Of a stretch of DNA of 64,000 nucleotides, positions 9,067 through 17,678 are shown piece after piece. The translations under genes were made by a program, and so were the position numbers. The DNA is taken from positions 1,736,001 through 1,800,000 of the forward strand of contig NZ_CP159218.1 in NCBI RefSeq assembly GCF_040438885.1, given 5' to 3'. Every line of letters begins with the position of its first letter. The stretch's first letter is position 1. The stretch is from Nakamurella sp. A5-74. Its GTDB lineage: Bacteria; Actinomycetota; Actinomycetes; Mycobacteriales; Nakamurellaceae. The notes below the pieces were generated by a model. That model was not told the DNA's origin. It saw only the letters and a list, made by a program, of their open reading frames with translations, and searched no databases.

Positions 9067-10520
9067 GAGCAATGATCGGAACCTGTGGATGGCCCTCGGC
9101 GGGGTGACGCGAAGGAGCGCACCTTCCCGAGGATGATCTGAAGCCCAAACAAGTCTGATCAGAGCCGGCGTTGGCGCGCTGGTTCGGGAAGGTACGCCCA
9201 TGCTCAAGGTAGTCCACGAGGAGAACGAGACCAACGCTCATGGCCCGGTCGGTGTTGGCGGGTCGCTGCTGGATGAGGTGGTCCGGGACGGGGCGCGGGC
9301 GATGCTCGCGGCCGCGTTGCAGGCCGAGGTCGCCGCCTACATCGACGCGTTCGCCGATCAGCTCGACCAGGACGGCCACCGGCTGGTGGTCCGCAACGGG
9401 TACCACGCCGCTCGGGAGGTGACCACGGCGGCGGGCGCGGTGCCGGTACGGGCGCCGCGGGTCAACGACAAGCGCACCGATGCAGCCACCGGTGAGCGGG
9501 CCCGGTTCTCCTCAGCGATCCTGCCGGCCTGGGCGCGGAAGTCTCCGAAGGTGGCCGAGGTGCTGCCGCTGCTGTACCTGCACGGGCTCTCGAGCAGCGA
9601 CTTCGGGCCCGCGTTGGAGCAGTTCCTCGGCTCGGGTGCGGGGCTCTCGGCCCCGACGATCACCCGGCTGACGACGCAGTGGCAAGACGAGGCACGCTCG
9701 TTCAGCCAGCGGTCGCTGGCGGGCACCGACTACGTGTACATGTGGGTCGACGGGATCCACCTGAAGGTCCGCCTGACCCAGGACAAGGTGTGCCTGCTGG
9801 TGATGATCGGGGTCCGCGCCGACGGCACCAAGGAGCTCATCGCCCTCGCCGATGGTCACCGCGAGTCATCCGAGTCGTGGGCCGATCTGCTGCGCGACTG
9901 CAAACGCCGCGGGATGAGCCCGCCGGTGCTTGCCGCTGGTGACGGGGCGCTCGGGTTCTGGAAAGCCGTCCGGGAGGTGTTCCCCGCAACCCGGGAGCAG
10001 CGTTGCTGGTTCCACAAGATCGCCAACGTGCTCAACTGCCTACCGAAGTCGGCCCAGCCCGGCGCGAAGGCCGCCCTGGCGCAGATCTGGCAGGCCGAAG
10101 ACAAAGACCACGCCGCCAAGGCCGCCAAGGCGTTCGCGGCCGAGTACGGCACGAAGTGGCCCAAGGCGGCCACGAAGATCACCGAGGACCTGGACGTGCT
10201 GCTCGCGTTCTTCGACTACCCGGCCGAGCACTGGATCCACCTACGCACCACGAACCCGATCGAGTCGACCTTCGCCACCGTCAGGTTGCGTCAACGCGTC
10301 ACCAAGGGCCCCGGCTCGCGGGCTGCCGGCATCGCGATGGCGTTCAAGCTGATCGAGTCAGCCCAAGCCCGGTGGCGCGCCGTGAACGCACCTCACCTGG
10401 TCGCGCTCGTCCGGGCCGGTGCCACATTCGAGAAAGGCAAACTCGTCGAACGACCCGACGACTCAAACGACGAACGCCTCGTCTCGTGACACACCAATCC
10501 ACAGGTCTTGACTATTCCTC
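9067..10520 (+). mobile_element. IS256-family insertion sequence, copy 1 (1454 bp, intact)
   Basis: The ends are imperfect inverted repeats of about 24 bp: the left begins GAGCAATGATCGGAACCTGT, and the right, read inward, begins GAGGAATAGTCAAGACCTGT (18 of 24 match). A perfect 9-bp target duplication, CGGCGGCAG, flanks it at 9058-9066 and 10521-10529, showing a simple insertion. The only gene inside is the transposase. Copies of the same length lie at 28184-29637 and 31283-32736. It inserted between the small membrane protein and the S33 lipoprotein gene and may alter expression of the latter. Confidence 0.95.
9200..10489 (+). CDS. IS256-family (mutator-type) transposase, copy 1
   Basis: DDE transposase of 429 aa, full length for the IS256 family. 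The acidic triad is Asp184 in YMWVDGIH, Asp248 in AAGDGALGFW and Glu355 in TTNPIESTFA, the last in the conserved helix preceding VRLRQR. The mutator-family CWFHK motif is near residue 269. No frameshift is present, so it should be active. Its product is identical to those of the other two copies in the window. Confidence 0.96.
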   Translation: MLKVVHEENETNAHGPVGVGGSLLDEVVRDGARAMLAAALQAEVAAYIDAFADQLDQDGHRLVVRNGYHAAREVTTAAGAVPVRAPRVNDKRTDAATGERARFSSAILPAWARKSPKVAEVLPLLYLHGLSSSDFGPALEQFLGSGAGLSAPTITRLTTQWQDEARSFSQRSLAGTDYVYMWVDGIHLKVRLTQDKVCLLVMIGVRADGTKELIALADGHRESSESWADLLRDCKRRGMSPPVLAAGDGALGFWKAVREVFPATREQRCWFHKIANVLNCLPKSAQPGAKAALAQIWQAEDKDHAAKAAKAFAAEYGTKWPKAATKITEDLDVLLAFFDYPAEHWIHLRTTNPIESTFATVRLRQRVTKGPGSRAAGIAMAFKLIESAQARWRAVNAPHLVALVRAGATFEKGKLVERPDDSNDERLVS

Positions 10521-10651
10521 CGGCGGCAGCCATGCCGCTGCCAAGCCGGAAGAGCCGTCAACCACGGCCGGGCGGGAGTGACGCAGTGTCATGCGTCCGT
10601 GTGACACAGCGGCACTGCCGGTCGAAGGCAGAAACAAGTGAACTGGTCAGC

Positions 10652-12250
10652 ATGCCAAATGAAATCCAACGGAAACGCATACTTCGCGGAATCGCGCCCC
10701 TGGTGAGTCTGACAGTGTTGCTGGCAGGGTGCAGCGGAGCGACACCAGCAGCCGAGGCCACCAGCGCGACCGGCCATACTGCTGGTACCCAATCAAGCCA
10801 TGGGGCAGCTTCTGCCGGCGCAGATGCGGAGCTCGCGAAATTCACAGCGCAGACACTCGACTTCACAGGTTGCGAACCGGGCGTCGCGGACCCGACGAAG
10901 GTTGCGTCTGAATGCGCGATGCTGAAAGTCCCGCTCGACTACGCGAACCCCGCCGGCACAGTGATCGAGCTCGGTGTGCTTCGTGTAGTGGCAACGGGGA
11001 GCGACCCCATTGGTTCACTCGTGGTCAATCCTGGAGGGCCCGGTGGAGCCGGAACTGAGTTTGCTGTTCAGGTCGCTCAGGCTTGGGGGAACAATTCAGC
11101 ACGTGAGCGATTCGACCTGATCGGGCTGGATCCGAGAGGCGTCGGCGAGTCCCGGCCCACCATCGATTGCTATACCGACAAACAACGCGACGATGACCCA
11201 ATCGTCTCGGGAATCCCGGCGGGCGCACTCACCTGGACGGCAGAAACCGCGCGGACGATGCTGCAGCAGTGTGCAGCCGGTTCGGGAGGCGCCGAGGCGC
11301 TCGCGCACTTCGGCACCAAGGATGCTGCTCGTGACCTTGATGTTCTGCGTGCCGCGCTCGGCGACGACAAGCTTTCGTTCCTCGGGGTGAGCTACGGCAC
11401 GCGGCTCGGCGCCATCTACGCAGAAATGTTCCCGGGCAGGGTAAGGGCTTTGGTGCTTGACGGCGCGGAAGACCCACGCAAAGACCTCAAGCAACGGCAA
11501 TTGCAGCTGTTCGGGGGCCTGCAGCGTTCATTCGAGCAACTCGCCAAGTTCTGTGCGCATGAACCCGAATGTCCTCTCGGCGACAACCCCGCTCAGGCTA
11601 CGCCAGCCTTGCAGAAGTTACTCCGGCCGCTCGTCAAGACGCCGATGCGAGCCTCCGATGGAAGGACGGTGACGTTCTACACAGCCATTCAAGGTGTCAT
11701 CGTCGGGCTCTATGCCCAGGAGGCCTGGCCAGCTGTCATCGCATCTTTGGCCGCCTTCAAGAAGGGAAACGTCGACATGCTCCTGGCATTGCGAGATGCC
11801 TACAATACGCGCTCAGCCGCGGGCGCCTATACCAACGCGGCCGAGGCAACGCTGGCGATCAACTGCCTGGATGAACGACAGCTGACAGTTGACGAGGCAA
11901 CAAACTTGGTGAACGAGACCAATGAGGTGGCTCCCTTCTTGGATCCGGGAATCGACGTCAAGACACACTACGGTTGCGAAGGGTGGTCTACGGCCTCGAC
12001 TCTCGATTTTCCATACGCCACCAATATCGATGGCCTGCCCGAGACGCTCGTCGTCTCCGTGACGGGTGACGGGCTCACTCCCCACGAGGGCGGTATCGCC
12101 CTTGCGGACACACTGGGCGCGCGTTTGCTCACCGTCGACGGCGAGCAGCACGGCGCAACGATCGCGGGCAACCCGTGCATTGATGACATCGTTGCGAATT
12201 ATTTGGTAAACCTCAAACTGCCAGACTTAGCTACCCGCTGTGCACTCTGA
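10652..12250 (+). CDS. secreted lipoprotein alpha/beta hydrolase with TAP-like C-terminal domain
   Basis: Exported hydrolase (532 aa), same family as 1748-3385. The signal ends LLAGC (Cys27). A Thr/Ser/Ala linker is followed by the core with oxyanion loop GGPGGAG (about 128-134) and nucleophile elbow GVSYGT (Ser247). The TAP-like C-terminus gives the acid in VTGDGLTP and the base in GEQHGA. Family members (S33) are tripeptidyl or prolyl aminopeptidases or esterases. The ATG at 10652 is chosen because the signal peptide starts there; the frame is open upstream into the IS end. The IS256 copy ends 130 bp upstream, so its native promoter may have been displaced. Confidence 0.87.
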   Translation: MPNEIQRKRILRGIAPLVSLTVLLAGCSGATPAAEATSATGHTAGTQSSHGAASAGADAELAKFTAQTLDFTGCEPGVADPTKVASECAMLKVPLDYANPAGTVIELGVLRVVATGSDPIGSLVVNPGGPGGAGTEFAVQVAQAWGNNSARERFDLIGLDPRGVGESRPTIDCYTDKQRDDDPIVSGIPAGALTWTAETARTMLQQCAAGSGGAEALAHFGTKDAARDLDVLRAALGDDKLSFLGVSYGTRLGAIYAEMFPGRVRALVLDGAEDPRKDLKQRQLQLFGGLQRSFEQLAKFCAHEPECPLGDNPAQATPALQKLLRPLVKTPMRASDGRTVTFYTAIQGVIVGLYAQEAWPAVIASLAAFKKGNVDMLLALRDAYNTRSAAGAYTNAAEATLAINCLDERQLTVDEATNLVNETNEVAPFLDPGIDVKTHYGCEGWSTASTLDFPYATNIDGLPETLVVSVTGDGLTPHEGGIALADTLGARLLTVDGEQHGATIAGNPCIDDIVANYLVNLKLPDLATRCAL

Positions 12251-12360
12251 GCCATAGTTATCGAAAGGTCCATAATTCGGCTAATCACAATCCATGGTGG
12301 AGTCGGGGTCTGCGCCCGCCGGACTCCGGCAATGATCTGGCGATGTAGTGGGGTTGACCC

Positions 12361-13693
12361 CAGGGCTCCGGCAAAGTCGTGTTTCAGCTGGTCAGGAGTA
12401 GTTTGAGGGGTCGGATCGGTTGTCGTGCTTGGTGTCTGAGTGCGGCTGCGATGTTGGTGGCACCGGCGAGGCGGAGCAGGTTGATGGCCAGGTTCCGCAG
12501 GGTGGCCATGACCTGAGGACCGGCTGCGGTGCGGGTCTGGGAGTGGTCTTCGCTGAAGGTGACATCCCGTACCCAGTGCAGGCTGTTCTCGATGCCCCAG
12601 TGACCTTTCAACCATCCGGCAAGTTGGGTGGGCTGGGCTTGTTCGGCGGGCAGCGACGTGACCGCGTACACAGTTTCGCTGCGCCACTTCTTGCTGTTGA
12701 TCAAGCGACGCCGGCGGATGATCTGGATGGCTTGCGCGGCGTGTGGGAACAGGATCCCGGCCTTCACCGTGACGACTTTGATGGATCGTTTCTCGATCCG
12801 TCCGTGGCCTCGGTCGTGTTGGGTCGCTCCGATGTTCACGCCTGTCCAGGGCAGCGCGGCGAGCTGCGCCCGCAGCTTCGGCTGGTTGCCTTTCACGGTG
12901 AACAGGTAGTGCGCGCCGCGCTGCTCGATCAGGTAGCGGGCGTGCTCGGCCTGGCAGTGCAACGCATCCGCGGTGACCAACACACCGAGCAGATCGATGC
13001 TGTCCAGAAGCGTTGCGAACAAGGGGATCTCATTGGTCTTCACTGCCACATCGAGTTGTCCCAACACCATCCTGGATCCGTGTCCCAGCGCCGCGAGCAG
13101 ATGTCGGCAACGCCGGTCGGGGGTCGCTGAGCCGCGCACCGATTTACCGTCGATCGCGATCACCCGCCGTCCCCGGCTAGCTGGTTCCCGCAGCTGCGCC
13201 CATGCCCCGAGCAGCCGATCCAGACCGTCACCGTGCAGCTGTTGCAGCGTGCGGCGGATCGTCGATTCCGACGGCGGCCCATCACTGACACCGACCCTGG
13301 CGAGCAGCCCGGGCGATGTTGCCGCCACCCATTCCGCGACCGCGGCGAACGAGCGGGCACCCGTCACGACAGCGCACGCAGCGACCGCCAGGATCACTGA
13401 CAGCCGGTGCCGTATCCCGCGTGCACTGCGCGGGTCAGGAACCGAGTCGAACACCGCCATCAACGCCGCAGGTGCCGCGGGAACATCCAACAACTCGTAC
13501 TCGTCGAAGGGATCGACGGCAGCGAACATGGGTGATGATGGCATCGGGCGTGGTCCTTCGCGGTGAACTGGGCGGCTAGAGACCTTCAGGTCACCACGAA
13601 GGCCACGCCCACCCGCCACAACCACCCGACCGGCGTGTCGCGGACCCATAACCGCAGGTCAAGAAATCACAGAACGACTTTGCCGGGGCCCTG
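12361..13693 (-). mobile_element. ISAs1-family insertion sequence (about 1.33 kb)
   Basis: Inverted repeats read CAGGGCTCCGGCAAAGTCGT at the left and CAGGGCCCCGGCAAAGTCGT at the right (inward), differing at one position. A 10-bp direct repeat GGGTTGACCC flanks it at 12351-12360 and 13694-13703, matching the 8-10 bp duplications known for ISAs1. The right-hand copy is part of the terminal inverted repeat of the neighbouring IS3-family element, so this IS inserted into the tip of another IS. It contains one intact transposase gene. Confidence 0.85.
12384..13544 (-). CDS. ISAs1-family transposase
   Basis: Transposase of 386 aa, full length for the ISAs1 family (also called H-repeat-associated). 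N-terminal DDE_Tnp_1-associated segment: LMAVFDSVPDPRSARGIRH and LSVILAVAACAVVTGARS. The catalytic part includes VIAIDGKSVRGS, LVTADALHCQ and the C-terminal Glu in GHWGIENSLHWVRDV. Start ATG at 13544 has GAAGGACC about 9 nt upstream; the frame is open to 13649 but upstream codons look non-coding. No disruption is seen, so it is probably functional. Confidence 0.93.
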   Translation of the reverse strand: MPSSPMFAAVDPFDEYELLDVPAAPAALMAVFDSVPDPRSARGIRHRLSVILAVAACAVVTGARSFAAVAEWVAATSPGLLARVGVSDGPPSESTIRRTLQQLHGDGLDRLLGAWAQLREPASRGRRVIAIDGKSVRGSATPDRRCRHLLAALGHGSRMVLGQLDVAVKTNEIPLFATLLDSIDLLGVLVTADALHCQAEHARYLIEQRGAHYLFTVKGNQPKLRAQLAALPWTGVNIGATQHDRGHGRIEKRSIKVVTVKAGILFPHAAQAIQIIRRRRLINSKKWRSETVYAVTSLPAEQAQPTQLAGWLKGHWGIENSLHWVRDVTFSEDHSQTRTAAGPQVMATLRNLAINLLRLAGATNIAAALRHQARQPIRPLKLLLTS

Positions 13694-14613
13694 GGGTTGA
13701 CCCCGTTCGGTGGACATCCTGATGGTCAGGTAACTCTGGCCTGGGAGGATGCGTGTCGGGGTGCCAAGAGGAAGTCGTACTGGTCTCGGTGCTCGGTGGG
13801 ACGTCGTCGCCACCCGCAGTACCGCACGGAAGCTGCTCATCTGGTGATCGATTCGGGCCGCCGGAATGCGGAGGTGGCCCGGGAGATCGGTTCCGTCAAC
13901 AGCTGCTGGGTAGTGAGACCGTGTCACGCAGGACGGTTTCGAAGTTGGCGCGCAGCAACGGGATTCGGCGTATCAGCCCGGGGCCGTGGGTGCCGGTGAC
14001 CGCGATCGCCGATGAGGTGCCGCACACCATCCCAGACCTCGTGGAGCGCCACTTCGACCGCGGTGAGCCGAACAGGGTGTGGACCTCGGACATCACGTAT
14101 CTGGCCACGAGTGAGGGCTGGTTGTATCTGTGCGCGGTCCGCGACGGCTGCTCACGCCGGGTGCTGAGGTACGCCTTCGCCGATCGCTTGCACACCGATG
14201 TCGTGGAGTCGGCGATGCGTCGTGTGGTGATGTTCCGGGATCCGGCGACCGGGTCGACGTTCAGGACGACCTTCCACGCCGACCGCGGCTGCCAGTGCAC
14301 ATCCGATCAGCTGCATCGGGTGGCGAAGGAAGTGGATGTTCGGTTGTCCGTCGGACGGACAGGGGTCTGCTGGGACAACGCGCAGCAGGAATCAGTCTGG
14401 TCGTCGCTGAAGACGGAGTTGTACCGAAGGCACCAGTTCACGACCCGCCGGGATGCGATCTGGGCTGTGACCACCTGGATCGAGGACATCTACAACCGTC
14501 GCCGGCGGCACTCAGCGCTCGGCCAGATCAGCCCCGTAGAGTTCGAAACCCGTCACATCAACGCGGCCGTCAAAGCCGCATGGATCGATGTCCACGAAAC
14601 GGGGTCAACCCCA
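13692..14613 (+). mobile_element. internally deleted IS3-family element
   Basis: Inverted terminal repeats TGGGGTTGACCCCGTT at 13692 and its complement ending at 14613 (AACGGGGTCAACCCCA in the region 14598-14613), followed inward by GTGGACATC at both ends. At about 920 bp it is shorter than the 1.2-1.5 kb usual for IS3. The transposase lacks the region between OrfA and the OrfB catalytic domain. The ISAs1 element has duplicated the outermost bases of its left repeat. Confidence 0.75.
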
Positions 14614-14700
14614 GATCCGCTGCTGCCCCCGGAAAGCAGCGCAGCCGAAGCACTGATCGACCCACAGGTGAACTCGCGCGGCGGTGGAGCCCGGCGCTGA
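13697..14700 (+). pseudogene. IS3-family transposase remnant (OrfA fragment plus OrfB catalytic domain)
   Basis: A short OrfA helix-turn-helix fragment (AAHLVIDSGRRNAEVAREIG) reads in one frame, then the frame switches and OrfB resumes in the HTH_21 region (VSRRTVSKLARSNGIRR). The OrfB integrase core is complete: WTSDITYL, HADRGCQ and the Glu in WDNAQQESVWSSLKTELY, ending YNRRRRHSALG. The OrfA coiled-coil and OrfB N-terminus are missing, so the protein should be non-functional. The frame runs through the right inverted repeat to a stop at 14700, beyond the IS tip. Confidence 0.8.
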
Positions 14701-14712
14701 TGACTTCCGTTG

Positions 14713-15516
14713 TCAGCGGCCGGGTTCGGTGGCTCGTCCGGCATCCGGGTCGTCATCGATGAGCGCCTGGAGGCGGTCCCCGAAAACTCGCAGCACCGCA
14801 GCTTGAGCGGTGCTGAGGCGCGGGTCGCTGTGGATCTCCAGCACCTTCCGGGCGGCGGCCCGTCGAATCTTCTGGCCGCTGCTGCTGGTGAGGAAGTCGA
14901 CCAGGTGGTTCCCGAGCAGTGTCAGGAGTTCATCGACGACCGAGACGACCTCGGCAGCGGACGTATCCGGTTCCAGATCCTTGTAGCGATGGGCAACGGA
15001 GCTCAGTGCGCCGGCCCGGTCGGCCCTCTGCAGTGCCGCGCTGAGTGACAACAGGTCGGATTCATGGGTGTCACCGGTGAGGCCCGCGACGACGAGGAAC
15101 GCATCGCGTTCGAGATCGGCGAGGTTGCTCCCGGCAGCGCCGACGAGGGCGGCGAGCGTGTCGAGACCGCGCGGGAGGTCGGGCCGGTGTTGCTGCGCAC
15201 GCAGCTGTGCGATGACTGCGCGCTGGTCCCGCAGCTCGGCGATCCGGGCCGCGAGTCCGCGATCCAATTCGTCGAGCAGGACATCGCTGCGCTCGACCTC
15301 GTCGTCGAGGAATGCCGGGACCTGGTCGAGGGTCACGCCGAGCGCAACCAGTCGCCTGATCCGAAGCAGGGTTCCTACGTTCGCGAGGGTGTAGTGGCGG
15401 TAGTTGTTCGAGCCCCGGTGGGGCTCGGGCAGGATCCCGATCTGGTGATAGTGCCGCAGGGTCCGTACCGAGACCCCCGCGAGCTCGGCAATCTCCTTGC
15501 TGCGCATGGCGTTCAT
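14713..15516 (-). CDS. MerR-family transcriptional regulator
   Basis: Regulator of 267 aa. The N-terminal winged helix has the MerR signature SKEIAELAGVSVRTLRHYHQ then IGILPEPHR, YRHYTLANVGTLLRIRRL and the dimer helix LDQVPAFLDDE. The C-terminal 170 residues form a helical effector domain without cysteines typical of metal sensors, so a small-molecule or drug signal is more likely. The ATG at 15516 overlaps the TGA of the MFS gene (ATGA). It is therefore co-transcribed with, and probably controls, the exporter. A second ATG three codons in (15507) is an alternative start. Confidence 0.9.
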   Translation of the reverse strand: MNAMRSKEIAELAGVSVRTLRHYHQIGILPEPHRGSNNYRHYTLANVGTLLRIRRLVALGVTLDQVPAFLDDEVERSDVLLDELDRGLAARIAELRDQRAVIAQLRAQQHRPDLPRGLDTLAALVGAAGSNLADLERDAFLVVAGLTGDTHESDLLSLSAALQRADRAGALSSVAHRYKDLEPDTSAAEVVSVVDELLTLLGNHLVDFLTSSSGQKIRRAAARKVLEIHSDPRLSTAQAAVLRVFGDRLQALIDDDPDAGRATEPGR

Positions 15517-16751
15517 TTCACCACTGTCTCCAGCTCCTGCGGTTCGAGGTCGCGCAGGGACGGCACGAGGACGGCAGCCACGACGGTCACGACCCAGACT
15601 GCCAGTATCAGGATGCCGGCTGTGCCGAGCGAGGCGTGTTCGACGGCCAGCGCGGCGCCGAGCACACCGAGGGACGGTGCAGCGGTCACGATGGCGTTCT
15701 GCGTGCCGGTGACACGCCCGCGCAGCTGATCGGGGATCCGCTCCGTCATCAGCACACCGATCACGGTGCTCACCACTCCGCCGGTCAGACCCAGTACGAC
15801 GGCGCCGCCCAGAATCCACCACAGCGGCGGTAGCAGGCAGATCGTCGTGATCCCGGCTACAGAGACCAGAAGCCCAGTGACCAGCCAGGTGCGACGACTG
15901 ATCGACGCGCCTACCGCCGCGTAGAGAGCCGACCCGACGAGCAAGCCGGCAGCCAGCGCGCTCAGGACCAACCCGAGCCGGGCCTCCTGGCCCTGCTCGG
16001 TGAAGTACACCGGGAGCAGCAACCCCTGGATCGCGGTGAGAACCGTGACCAGCGCCAGGTTGAGGATGGTGGTGCTCAACAGGAATGGACTGCGGCGGAA
16101 CAACAGCGACCAGCCCTCACGCAAGTGCGCCAACGCCTCACGTGGCGAGCCGCCCCGTTGTTCGCCCGAGATCTTGCCGACCTCCCGCGGCAGTAGAAGC
16201 GTCACCGAGGCAGCCAGGCAGGACGTGCCGGCCGTGACCCACAGGGCGCCGGACCCGCCCACAATGACCACCAACCCCGCAGCCATGGCTGGGCCGACCA
16301 GCATCACCAGCGCGCCGGTACTCTCCCTCAACGCGACCAACCGGCCGACGTTCCTGCCCTCGTGCCGTGCCACGTCGGGCAGCAGCGCCTCGCGCGCTGT
16401 CAGACCGGGAACGTCGCCGAACGACCCGATGATCCCGAACAGCACGAACCATCCGAGCGACAGCCCGCAGATCTGATCGACCAACGGCAGCGCTGCGATG
16501 GCGGCGGCAGAGATCAGATCGGCCGCGATCGAGACGGAGCGTCGATGAACCCGGTCGACCACCCCGCCCATGAACACCCCCGCCAGAACAGCCGGCAGCA
16601 CCGTAGCTGCGGCCACCAGGCCCGCGTCGAGCGCACTGCCGGTAGTCAGGAGCACCACGAGCGGCAGCACCACCGCTGCTATGGAGTTACCGAGCATTGA
16701 GAGCCCGTACGAGGTGAGGAAGACTGTGGAGGTGGTGATTTTTTTGGCCAT
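15513..16751 (-). CDS. MFS transporter, probable drug efflux
   Basis: Integral membrane exporter (412 aa) with about 12 hydrophobic segments and the cytosolic loop GGVVDRVHRRS after span 2, a variant of MFS motif A. It resembles the MFS_3/TetV-like efflux group of actinobacteria. Span 1 is TVFLTSYGLSMLGNSIAAVVL; the C-terminal half ends LVPSLRDLEPQELETVVK. The stop overlaps the MerR start, giving a two-gene efflux operon with its own regulator. No ribosome site is obvious before the ATG at 16751, so a short or leaderless transcript is possible. Substrate unknown. Confidence 0.88.
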   Translation of the reverse strand: MAKKITTSTVFLTSYGLSMLGNSIAAVVLPLVVLLTTGSALDAGLVAAATVLPAVLAGVFMGGVVDRVHRRSVSIAADLISAAAIAALPLVDQICGLSLGWFVLFGIIGSFGDVPGLTAREALLPDVARHEGRNVGRLVALRESTGALVMLVGPAMAAGLVVIVGGSGALWVTAGTSCLAASVTLLLPREVGKISGEQRGGSPREALAHLREGWSLLFRRSPFLLSTTILNLALVTVLTAIQGLLLPVYFTEQGQEARLGLVLSALAAGLLVGSALYAAVGASISRRTWLVTGLLVSVAGITTICLLPPLWWILGGAVVLGLTGGVVSTVIGVLMTERIPDQLRGRVTGTQNAIVTAAPSLGVLGAALAVEHASLGTAGILILAVWVVTVVAAVLVPSLRDLEPQELETVVK

Positions 16752-17678
16752 GTGTACAGCAGAAACTATGACGCTGCGTCGGGCTCAAGCCCACGGTCAG
16801 CACTGAGCCGCGATTGAACCATCCGCGATTGGCCCAGCCGCGTACTTCACGTCCTCGAAGCGGTCAGAACGATGATTGGGTCTGCTGCACGGACGGGTGA
16901 CATCTGAGGTGGCTGGTTCCCGTGCCGCAATCGACGGCACGCCGGGTGCAGCATGCGCGGGCCACTACGAATCTGTCCCCGTCGCGGCAGCTGACGGCAT
17001 CTCGCTGACCCGGACCTGGGTATCGAAGTGAGGCTCGGGTGGAGCCGGTGTTGGTCGCTGGTTGAGGAATCAGCCGTGCAGTAAGCCGACGCGGCGCAGG
17101 GCGTCGGGACTGGTGGACACTTGCGGCATGAGCGCCGGCACCGGGAACCCAGCAGCATGTAAAGGGCGCCCGACCGGGCCCATCACGGCACGTCAGCTAG
17201 GGGTGAAGGCAGGTTTTCAACCAGAAACAGACGTATTGGATAGTTGACGACTGGCGGGTCTTCACTAGATGGGTCTGGTCCACGAACTGATGGTAGGTGG
17301 CTGGCCGCTTCGTGGAGCGGGGAGTGACGGCACACCTGGCGCAGCGACTCGCCCGCTGGAACGAGCTGCCTCCGTCCGTGGCGAAGCGAGCCCAGCTCGC
17401 AATGCGGTGTGGCGAAGTTGTTGGACCGGTCACTCACGCTGTCAGCTATCTCCGTCCCGGCCTCCCTTCGCGGTTGTTCTGGATGACGAGCACCTCGCGA
17501 CCGTCCAACACAAAGTCGTGCCGCGGTTCTGTCGACTGCCCCATCGCCCTACCACGGTCTCGTGGCATGTGCAGAGAGATGGCGCTCGGCACGGCATGCG
17601 AATGTTGAGCCGTCCGGCACCGGTTACGACGGCAGACGACAAGTGGGCCAATGACTTTCGAGACCGAAGATCTCATAC
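16752..17678. other. gene-free interval containing a dispersed repeat copy
   Basis: About 930 bp between the MFS promoter side and the end of the GH2 gene. No frame here shows a recognisable domain or a supported start. The part next to 16751 should carry the MFS promoter. The 17191-17248 segment matches three other places in the window. Confidence 0.5.
17191..17248 (+). repeat. dispersed repeat, copy a (degenerate)
   Basis: Reads CGTCAGCTAGGGGTGAAGGC, then a TTTTCAACCA segment, then ACGTATTGGATAGTTGAC. Aligns without gaps to copies b (36746-36807) and c (48829-48887), and in its last 20 bases to copy d (27475-27494). It lies in non-coding DNA. Function unknown. Confidence 0.6.
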
